NCBI GenBank assembly: GCA_934370915.1
Contig: CAKRNI010000115.1
Span: forward strand, 1 to 7,693
DNA length: 7,693 nucleotides
Source of the DNA: an uncultured Lachnospiraceae bacterium
Lineage (GTDB): Bacteria > Bacillota > Clostridia > Lachnospirales > Lachnospiraceae
Direction: 5' to 3'
Shown here: one piece after another, positions 1 to 3,984 of the stretch
Position numbering within the stretch: position 1 is the first letter of the stretch
Layout of the letters: every line of letters begins with the position of its first letter
Position numbers and translations under genes: made by a program
Notes under the pieces: generated by a model
Database searches by the model: none
Seen by the model: only the letters and a program-made list of their open reading frames with translations
Told to the model about the DNA's origin: nothing

Positions 1-76
1 TGATGGGATTTTTGCCTTCCAGCCTATGTTTTCTTACGGTCAGCGCAGCAAGTGCGCAGACCTACTGAACAGTTAC
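1..76. mobile_element. MITE-like element, copy 1 (cut by the window's left edge)
   Basis: These 76 bases are identical to 2457-2532, the right part of the complete 133-bp element at 2400-2532. The visible part includes the right terminal inverted repeat (TACTGAACAGTTAC, 63-76), the GGTC-A-GCGCA hairpin (38-62) and the distal arm of the terminator-like hairpin (GGATTTTTG, 6-14). It lies 19 bases behind the stop codon of the Na/Pi transporter gene, in the same orientation as copy 2 has behind the subtilase gene. If the copy is complete, its left end lies about 57 bases outside the window. The 8 bases after it (CATTCTAC, 77-84) would then be its target duplication. Confidence 0.8.
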
Positions 77-95
77 CATTCTACTACATATCCGC

Positions 96-1871
96 CTATA
101 CCGGAAGCATATATTTGTCGCGATACTGCTCTACCATCGCCGCGAAATGCGGATCTCCGTCACGCTTCAGGTTGTCAAGATAACCGTGGGTATCGAAACC
201 GTCACGGTCGATTTCAATGACGCTGACCGCGATGTTGGAGCAATGGTCGGAAACACGCTCCAGATTCATGGAAATATCGGAAAGCACAAATCCCTGCTCG
301 ATCGTGCATTTTCCCTGCTGGAGTCTGCGGATATGGTTTGCCTTTACGACGGTATTGATATCGTCGATGACCTCCTCAAGGGGCTCCACTCTGGCTGCCT
401 CAGCCGTATTGTTCGTCTCAAAGGCATCGATGGACAGGTTCAGGATCTCCTTTACTGCGTCTAAGAATATGCCAAGTTCCTTCTCCGCCTTGGTGGAAAA
501 CTGCATTTCTTTTTCCTTCATCTCTTTTGCGGAATCTTTCAGGTTCATGCCGTGATCGGAAATACGCTCAAAATCTCCGATACAGTGTAAGAGCAGGGAT
601 ACGGTATGGCTGTCTGATTTGGAAAGGTTCTTTCCGCCAAGCTTTACCATGTAAGTTCCAAGCTCATCCTCATAGCGGTCCACAAGATTTTCCAGGGTCT
701 CCACACGGGCTGCCTTTTCGTCATCATAGCCGTGAAGCAGATCCACCGCCGTGAAGAAGCATTCCCTCGCAAGCTTCGCCATCTGGATCGTCGTCTGACG
801 GCACTGCTCAACCGCAAAAGCCGGCGTGTCGAGGAAACGCTGGTCGAGAAGACGAAACGCATCTTTTTCCTGATTCTGTGCCGGAGCTTCCTTCTTCTCC
901 TCCGGGATCGTGAGGCACGCAAGCTTTACGAGGCCGTTGCCGAACGGAAGAAGCATGACCGTTGCCGCAATATTAAAGCTGCTGTGGATCACGGCAATTC
1001 CCATGGCGTTTGCCGCTGTGTCCAGGAAGGAAAAATGAACGACCGCGTTGATCGTATAAAAGACGATCATAAAAATAACGGTACCGATAATATTAAAGTA
1101 AAGATGGACCAGTGCCGCGCGCTTTGCGTTCTTTGAGGCACCGATACCGGAGAGCATCGCTGTCACACAGGTTCCGATATTCTGTCCCATGATGATCGGG
1201 AGCGCAGTACTGAAATTTACCGCCCCTGTGGCGCATAACGCCTGAAGAATGCCGACGGACGCGGAGGAGCTCTGGATGATCGCTGTGAGGACAGCGCCTG
1301 CGATCATTCCGAGGACCGGGTTCGAGAACATTGTCAGGATTCCGGTAAATTCCGGGACATTTGCGAGAGGTTTGACAGCGCCGCTCATGGTCTCCATTCC
1401 GGTCATTAAGATTGCGAAACCGACCATGATGGTTCCGGCATCTTTTTTCTTCTCCTTTTTGGAGAACATGATAAAACAGACACCGATGAGCGCCAGAACC
1501 GGTGAAAATGATGTCGGTTTTAACAGCTGTACAAAGAAATTTCCACTCTCAATTCCGGTAAGGCTTAAGAGCCAGGACGTCACCGTCGTTCCGATGTTCG
1601 CGCCCATGATGATGCCGACCGCCTGGGTCAGCTTCATAATACCGGAGTTTACGAAACCTACGACCATGACGGTGGTTGCGGATGACGACTGGATGATCGC
1701 CGTAACTCCCGCTCCTAAAAGGACCGCCTTGATCGGATTTGATGTCAGTTTTTCAAGAATCCTTTCCAGTCTTCCACCGGAAAGCTTTTCGAGACCTTTC
1801 CCCATGGTCTCCATTCCGTAAAGGAACAGCGCGAGCCCGCCAAGCATCGTCAATACACCAAAAAAATCCAT
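96..1871 (-). CDS. Na+/phosphate cotransporter family protein with PhoU-like C-terminal domain
   Basis: Sodium-coupled phosphate transporter of the NptA/SLC34-like family, in the cytoplasmic membrane. The 591-residue protein has two homologous membrane halves, each with the family's QSSSA signature: QSSSATT at residues 61-67 and QSSSAS at 200-205. Each signature is associated with a GxNIGT motif (residues 90-95 in the first half; GQNIGT in the second). Hydrophobic helices run from the N-terminus to about residue 320. The remaining part is soluble, charged and helical, with the 'RISDH'/'RVSDH' repeats typical of PhoU-like domains, which in this family are thought to regulate transport. The ATG is preceded by AGAGGGGA at a suitable distance. 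A Pho box upstream (1944-1983) suggests induction in phosphate starvation. It is a single-gene unit; the downstream side carries a MITE copy with a terminator-like hairpin. Family assignment is firm; the coupling ion is inferred from the family. Confidence 0.93.
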   Translation of the reverse strand: MDFFGVLTMLGGLALFLYGMETMGKGLEKLSGGRLERILEKLTSNPIKAVLLGAGVTAIIQSSSATTVMVVGFVNSGIMKLTQAVGIIMGANIGTTVTSWLLSLTGIESGNFFVQLLKPTSFSPVLALIGVCFIMFSKKEKKKDAGTIMVGFAILMTGMETMSGAVKPLANVPEFTGILTMFSNPVLGMIAGAVLTAIIQSSSASVGILQALCATGAVNFSTALPIIMGQNIGTCVTAMLSGIGASKNAKRAALVHLYFNIIGTVIFMIVFYTINAVVHFSFLDTAANAMGIAVIHSSFNIAATVMLLPFGNGLVKLACLTIPEEKKEAPAQNQEKDAFRLLDQRFLDTPAFAVEQCRQTTIQMAKLARECFFTAVDLLHGYDDEKAARVETLENLVDRYEDELGTYMVKLGGKNLSKSDSHTVSLLLHCIGDFERISDHGMNLKDSAKEMKEKEMQFSTKAEKELGIFLDAVKEILNLSIDAFETNNTAEAARVEPLEEVIDDINTVVKANHIRRLQQGKCTIEQGFVLSDISMNLERVSDHCSNIAVSVIEIDRDGFDTHGYLDNLKRDGDPHFAAMVEQYRDKYMLPV

Positions 1872-1943
1872 AAATTTCCCCTCTTCAAATTCATTAACAT
1901 TTTGTTTATCTCTTTCTTACCATGTATCAGAATATCAAGGGAA

Positions 1944-1983
1944 TGTAAAATGCTTTGTAGGCGGTATGTAAAATCTGTGTAAA
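1944..1983 (-). promoter_or_regulatory. Pho box: four TTTACA-type direct repeats upstream of the Na/Pi transporter
   Basis: On the minus strand, TTTACA occurs at 1983-1978, 1972-1967 and 1949-1944, with a degenerate CCTACA at 1961-1956. The spacings are 11, 11 and 12 bp, one helical turn each. Tandem TT(A/T)ACA repeats at 11-bp period are the binding pattern of PhoP/PhoB response regulators. They lie 73-112 bp upstream of the start codon of a phosphate transporter, which makes the assignment coherent. A -10 element downstream is not clear; GATACA (1928-1923) is a weak candidate, as expected for an activator-dependent promoter. Confidence 0.72.
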
Positions 1984-2047
1984 ATATCAAGACCCAGAAC
2001 GGCCTTAAATTTCTTTTAAAATATGTTCTGTTTTATACTGGAGTCGA

Positions 2048-2076
2048 TTGATGGAATATCTTAGATATGTTAGAAT
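2048..2076 (+). promoter_or_regulatory. Promoter of the small hydrophobic peptide gene
   Basis: TTGATG (2048-2053) and TAGAAT (2071-2076) are separated by exactly 17 bp, 4/6 and 5/6 matches to the sigma-A consensus. Transcription would start near A2083, giving a leader of about 80 nt that begins AGTGTCACC. Confidence 0.65.
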
Positions 2077-2082
2077 TTTGAT

Positions 2083-2112
2083 AGTGTCACCATAACGGTA
2101 GGCGGTTGGTCC
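2083..2112 (+). repeat. Left arm of a long inverted repeat (toxin mRNA 5' end)
   Basis: This arm pairs with 2312-2336. Bases 2083-2091 pair with 2336-2328, and 2097-2112 pair with 2327-2312, leaving one 5-nt bulge (2092-2096); three of the 25 pairs are G-U type. The core of ten pairs (CGGTTGGTCC) is perfect. The arm begins at the predicted transcription start of the peptide mRNA, and the other arm at the start of the antisense RNA, so both RNAs begin with nearly the same sequence. Confidence 0.75.
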
Positions 2113-2127
2113 CTGACTTACATAAAA

Positions 2128-2159
2128 CTCCTTAATGGGAATTTTGTGGAAAGGAGGGG
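2128..2159 (+). promoter_or_regulatory. Strong Shine-Dalgarno with an upstream anti-SD (SD-masking hairpin)
   Basis: AAGGAGGGG (2151-2159) lies 5 bases before the ATG at 2165 and is close to a perfect Shine-Dalgarno sequence. CTCCTT (2128-2133) is its exact complement and can pair with AAGGAG (2151-2156) across a 17-nt loop, closing the ribosome site. Such masking is common in type I toxin mRNAs. The pairing is seen in the sequence; its use in the cell is inferred. Confidence 0.55.
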
Positions 2160-2164
2160 ATGCC

Positions 2165-2263
2165 ATGAGCATTATTGATTTCATCGCAGTTGTAAGTTTT
2201 GGTCTAGGTTGTTTTGGACTGGGCTACAGCATTGGAAAAGATACTGTAAATGCAAAAAAATAA
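2165..2263 (+). CDS. Small hydrophobic peptide, probable type I toxin (32 aa)
   Basis: The 32-residue peptide starts MSIIDFIAVVSFGLGCFGLG and ends in a polar, cationic tail (GKDTVNAKK). Residues 3-23 can form one membrane helix. Glycines at 13, 15, 18, 20 and 24 line up as a glycine-zipper-like face. Size and layout match membrane toxins of type I toxin-antitoxin systems (TxpA, BsrG, Fst and holin-like types), but I do not recognise it as a member of a named family. The gene has its own promoter (2048-2076), a very strong Shine-Dalgarno sequence that can be masked, and a stop codon inside the stem of a bidirectional terminator (2252-2301) shared with a convergent antisense RNA. It is divergent from the Na/Pi transporter gene. 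That it is translated is strongly suggested by the SD and spacing; toxicity is inferred. Confidence 0.72.
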   Translation: MSIIDFIAVVSFGLGCFGLGYSIGKDTVNAKK

Positions 2264-2301
2264 CCGCCAACGACCTAGGAATCGAACGGTTATTTTTTTG
2301 C
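2252..2301. terminator. Perfect bidirectional terminator shared by toxin mRNA and antisense RNA
   Basis: GCAAAAAAATAACCG (2252-2266) and CGGTTATTTTTTTGC (2287-2301) form a perfect 15-bp inverted repeat with a 20-nt loop. Each strand ends in seven U after the TAACCG/CGGTTA core, so it can stop transcription both ways. The loop contains the palindrome CCTAGG (2274-2279) flanked by CGA/TCG. The loops of both RNAs therefore carry CCUAGG and could make a kissing contact. The peptide's stop codon (2261-2263) lies inside the stem. Confidence 0.85.
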
Positions 2302-2340
2302 TTAAACTCTAGGACCAACCGTCTATCGGTGGCACTCTTT
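2254..2340 (-). ncRNA. Antisense RNA, candidate type I antitoxin (about 87 nt)
   Basis: The predicted start is near 2340, seven bases after the -10 at 2347-2352. The predicted end is at the U-tract of the shared hairpin, near 2254. The RNA begins AAAGAGTGCCACC and holds the sequence that mirrors the toxin mRNA 5' end. It overlaps the end of the toxin gene and all of its terminator, a convergent 3'-overlap as in txpA/RatA. No open reading frame of note lies in it. The call rests on promoter, terminator and context; expression has not been shown. Confidence 0.65.
2312..2336 (+). repeat. Right arm of the long inverted repeat (antisense RNA 5' end)
   Basis: Complement of the left arm at 2083-2112 with one 5-nt bulge. 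If the toxin mRNA were to read through the hairpin at 2252-2301, its two ends would close on each other over 25 pairs. In the opposite strand, this arm forms the first part of the antisense RNA. Confidence 0.75.
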
Positions 2341-2346
2341 ATTTTT

Positions 2347-2375
2347 AATATAGCATACTTTATAAAGTATTTCAA
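2347..2375 (-). promoter_or_regulatory. Promoter of the antisense RNA, with a 16-bp palindrome in the spacer
   Basis: On the minus strand, TTGAAA (2375-2370) and TATATT (2352-2347) are separated by exactly 17 bp, matching 4/6 and 5/6 of the consensus. The spacer is mostly a perfect 16-bp palindrome, ATACTTTATAAAGTAT (2355-2370), which touches the -35 box. It may be an operator, or a chance AT-rich palindrome. Confidence 0.65.
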
Positions 2376-2391
2376 TATACTCCAGTTTATT

Positions 2392-2399
2392 ATAATTTC
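2392..2399. repeat. Left copy of an 8-bp target site duplication
   Basis: ATAATTTC directly precedes the GTAACT end of the element at 2400 and is repeated exactly at 2533-2540, directly after the other end. Confidence 0.85.
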
Positions 2400-2532
2400 G
2401 TAACTATTCAGTACCTTCATAGTTACGTGCAAAAATCCATTCCAGATCAGCTTCGCTGATGGGATTTTTGCCTTCCAGCCTATGTTTTCTTACGGTCAGC
2501 GCAGCAAGTGCGCAGACCTACTGAACAGTTAC
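2400..2532. mobile_element. Complete 133-bp MITE, copy 2
   Basis: Non-coding element with 14-bp terminal inverted repeats, GTAACTATTCAGTA (2400-2413) and TACTGAACAGTTAC (2519-2532), with one mismatch that becomes a G-U pair in minus-strand RNA. Exact 8-bp duplications (ATAATTTC) flank it at 2392-2399 and 2533-2540. Ends that start GTAA with 8-bp duplications are the habit of the IS66 family, so an IS66-type transposase is a plausible driver (inference). Inside are a hairpin CAAAAATCC/GGATTTTTG closing over ATCAGC-TTC-GCTGAT (2430-2470), a hairpin GGTC-A-GCGCA/TGCGC-A-GACC (2494-2518) and an alternative end hairpin GTAACTAT/ATAGTTAC (2400-2426). No protein is encoded. Its last 76 bases recur identically at 1-76. 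Confidence 0.88.
2430..2470 (-). terminator. Terminator-like hairpin carried inside the MITE
   Basis: CAAAAATCC (2430-2438) pairs with GGATTTTTG (2462-2470), and inside it ATCAGC (2446-2451) pairs with GCTGAT (2455-2460) around a TTC loop. A one-sided bulge separates the two stems. Read on the minus strand, the structure ends in five U and lies 70-110 bases behind the subtilase stop codon. It could therefore end that transcript. Copy 1 presumably does the same for the Na/Pi transporter gene. The bulge makes termination strength uncertain. Confidence 0.45.
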
Positions 2533-2540
2533 ATAATTTC
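2533..2540. repeat. Right copy of the 8-bp target site duplication
   Basis: ATAATTTC directly follows the GTTAC end of the element. Its last base, C2540, is also the last base of the subtilase stop codon on the minus strand, so the insertion point lies exactly at the end of that gene. Confidence 0.85.
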
Positions 2541-3433
2541 TACTTACTCACCAGTTTCTCCACATTCAGCAGCCCCCACCCCTGCTGATTCCTCGGAAGC
2601 CCGATATCCGTGCAGCTTTCCCGAAGCTTCAGCTTCACATCCTTATTTGTCATATCCGGGTACCGTTCCAGAAGGAGCGCCGCCGCACCGGAGACGATGG
2701 GAGTACTCATGGAGGTTCCGCTTTTGATCGTATATTTATCCGCCCGGCCGGAACAGCTGATGACACTGCAGCCGGGGGCCACGAGGTCAGGCTTACAGAT
2801 ACAGGCGGCTGTGGGGCCGCGGCCGGAATAGTCCACCATCCGGTTTCCGCCCACCAGGACTTCCCTGTCATCGTCCGAGCAGCCCACTGTAATGACTTTT
2901 CTGCTGATTCCCGGAGTCGTGATGCTCATGGTCCGGGGGCCATTGTTCCCCGCCGCCACGACAACAACAAGCCCTGCGTCCCATGCCCGGTTCACGCCTT
3001 TTACGAGGGCGGAATTCTCACTCATTCCCCGCTTCGAACAGGCACCTACCGATATATTTAAGATCCGGATCCCCAGCTTCTCCTTTCTCTCCAGAATCCA
3101 GGAGATTCCCGCCAGGACATCCGAAGAATATCCATTTCCTTTCCGGTCCAGGACCTTCACCATGACGAGGTCACAGCCCGGCGCGATCCCGCTGTACCGC
3201 CCGCCGGACATGCGCCCGCTGCCGCCGATGATCCCGCAGATATGGGTCCCATGCCCGCAGTCATCGTAGGCGAAGGTCTTCCCGTTTACCATGTCCGCGA
3301 ACCCGGTGACCCGGCTGTCAAAATCCCGGTGAAGAAAGATCCCGGTATCCAAAACCGCCACGCCGATGCCTTTTCCGGTAAGTCCCAGGCGGTAAGCCGC
3401 GCCGCAGCGGATCTGATCTTTAATACGGTTCAC
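2540..3433 (-). CDS. S8 family serine peptidase (subtilase), no signal peptide
   Basis: Subtilisin-fold protease that cleaves peptide bonds by an Asp-His-Ser triad. Counted from the GTG at 3433 (297 residues), the triad is D29 (VAVLDTGI), H61 (GHGTHICG) and S241 (GTSMSTP), with oxyanion Asn163 (AAGNNG). All motifs are intact, so an active enzyme is expected. The protein is a bare catalytic domain: the triad Asp comes after only 28 residues, leaving no room for a signal peptide or a folding propeptide. It may act inside the cell or leave by another route. It has eleven cysteines, many for a subtilase. Start choice: an in-frame TAG lies just upstream, leaving a TTG at 3439 or a GTG at 3433. AGAGGA is 3 bases from the TTG and 9 from the GTG, so GTG is preferred. 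A MITE sits directly behind the stop codon. Substrate unknown. Confidence 0.92.
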   Translation of the reverse strand: MNRIKDQIRCGAAYRLGLTGKGIGVAVLDTGIFLHRDFDSRVTGFADMVNGKTFAYDDCGHGTHICGIIGGSGRMSGGRYSGIAPGCDLVMVKVLDRKGNGYSSDVLAGISWILERKEKLGIRILNISVGACSKRGMSENSALVKGVNRAWDAGLVVVVAAGNNGPRTMSITTPGISRKVITVGCSDDDREVLVGGNRMVDYSGRGPTAACICKPDLVAPGCSVISCSGRADKYTIKSGTSMSTPIVSGAAALLLERYPDMTNKDVKLKLRESCTDIGLPRNQQGWGLLNVEKLVSK

Positions 3434-3508
3434 ATGCAAGATTCCTCTATTCTATTCCTCTTACCTACAGGATATTCATAAACACTTCGTCTTGCGCTGC
3501 CGCCCCAA

Positions 3509-3526
3509 ATATGCGTCTGTGCATAT
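3509..3526. repeat. Short inverted repeat upstream of the subtilase
   Basis: ATATGC (3509-3514) and GCATAT (3521-3526) form a perfect 6-bp inverted repeat with a 6-base spacer, 76-93 bp before the subtilase start. It could be an operator or a leader hairpin. No clear sigma-A promoter for the subtilase could be assigned nearby. Confidence 0.35.
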
Positions 3527-3586
3527 CCCCATCCACAATTTGCAGTATTTCCGACACTTTTCCACATTCTTCAAAAACAGCTTCCG

Positions 3587-3605
3587 AATCTTAAAGAAAT
3601 CTTAA
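3587..3605. promoter_or_regulatory. 11-bp-period direct repeat, OmpR-family regulator site candidate
   Basis: AATCTTAA occurs at 3587-3594 and 3598-3605, one helical turn apart. On the minus strand this reads ATTAAG-N5-TTTAAG, one base off the TTTAAG-N5-TTTAAG box known for the streptococcal regulator CiaR. It lies between the subtilase gene and the small-RNA promoter at 3650, so it could serve either. Only the spacing and sequence are seen; the regulator is unknown. Confidence 0.35.
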
Positions 3606-3646
3606 TAATTCATTCAAAGAATATACAATCATTTTCCGGGGTGATG

Positions 3647-3655
3647 TGCTATACT
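3647..3655 (+). promoter_or_regulatory. Extended -10 promoter of a candidate small RNA
   Basis: TGC-TATACT matches the extended -10 pattern TGNTATAAT at 8 of 9 positions if N is free. No good -35 box is found 16-18 bp upstream, as is usual for extended -10 promoters. Start predicted near 3661-3662. Confidence 0.45.
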
Positions 3656-3660
3656 TTAAC

Positions 3661-3760
3661 CATAAGAAATGCACGAGATATTTTAAATCCTTTATCCTAA
3701 ACCTTTTTGAAATTGAAATCCTAAATGATGAATCCCTGTACAATATGTACAGGGTTTTTT
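3661..3760 (+). ncRNA. Candidate small RNA of about 100 nt, function unknown
   Basis: An extended -10 (3647-3655) and a strong intrinsic terminator (3734-3760) frame about 100 bases that hold no gene; the longest start-to-stop reading inside is a handful of codons. The body is AT-rich and unstructured by eye, with recurrent pyrimidine patches ATCCTTT, ATCCTAAACC, AATCCTAAA and AATCCC. These resemble anti-Shine-Dalgarno seeds used by trans-acting Firmicutes sRNAs. It does not match an RNA family I can recall. It could also be the terminated leader of a lost gene. Confidence 0.45.
3734..3760 (+). terminator. Intrinsic terminator of the candidate small RNA
   Basis: CCCTGTAC (3734-3741) and GTACAGGG (3747-3754) form a perfect 8-bp stem with an AATAT loop, followed by six T. 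There is no matching T-run on the other strand, so it acts on plus-strand transcripts only. No plus-strand coding gene lies upstream, which implies a short transcript. Confidence 0.85.
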
Positions 3761-3886
3761 CATGCCATTTTTTTTGGAAAAATCTCTCCTTTCCCGGCTT
3801 AAAACCTGTTCCCGGCCGCCATCGGCGCCCCGCGCGGTCGCTTGCGGCAATCTGCATCTTCGCGCGAGTGCGCATCTTTGGCACAT
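3761..3886. other. Non-coding, GC-rich intergenic stretch
   Basis: Between the two converging terminators (3760 and 3887) lie 126 bases without a gene. Bases about 3800-3875 are clearly richer in GC than the flanks, with many CGCG/GCGC steps, and contain GCATCTT twice. I see no promoter, RNA fold or coding signal that I can support. Confidence 0.4.
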
Positions 3887-3914
3887 AAAAAAGGAACGGC
3901 ACTCAGCTCGTTCC
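3887..3914 (-). terminator. Intrinsic terminator of the rhomboid-pyk-lysA operon
   Basis: On the minus strand, GGAACG (3914-3909) pairs with CGTTCC (3898-3893), with an inner GC/GC extension past one bulged base, followed by six T (3892-3887). It lies 70 bases behind the stop codon of the LysA-type gene. Confidence 0.85.
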
Positions 3915-3984
3915 AAAGCTAAGTACCGTCTCTCTGTTTTTAACTTCTGTCCGGTCACACCGGTCCACATCATCCGTCTGTTTC

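Noticed and set aside
26..220. Plus-strand open frame starting MFSYGQRSKCADLLNSY, with a twin start at 2482
   Set aside because: The shared 17 residues come only from the identical MITE sequence in both places; the frames then diverge into the antisense of two unrelated real genes. No SD.
1249..1821. 190-codon plus-strand frame
   Set aside because: Exact antisense of the Na/Pi transporter gene; it lacks an SD and resembles no protein I know.
2252..2301. Hairpin as a riboswitch or attenuator
   Set aside because: It lies at the end, not the start, of a gene, and its symmetric A/T runs are those of a bidirectional terminator.
2181..2432. 83-codon minus-strand frame across the antisense RNA
   Set aside because: It runs through the antisense promoter, the terminator and the MITE end; the RNA features explain this region better and there is no SD at its start.
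1..2532. Repeats at 1-76 and 2457-2532 as phage or plasmid attachment sites, or as a CRISPR remnant
   Set aside because: There is no integrase gene, tRNA or spacer series; terminal inverted repeats and the 8-bp duplication show a transposon-like element instead.
3951..3963. CCGGT-CAC-ACCGG hairpin behind lysA as terminator
   Set aside because: Short stem with no following T-run on either strand; the real terminator is 3914-3887.
3591..3973. Overlapping 93- and 103-codon minus-strand frames in the intergenic region
   Set aside because: They cross two terminators and the GC-rich spacer, have no SD and show no family-like motif.
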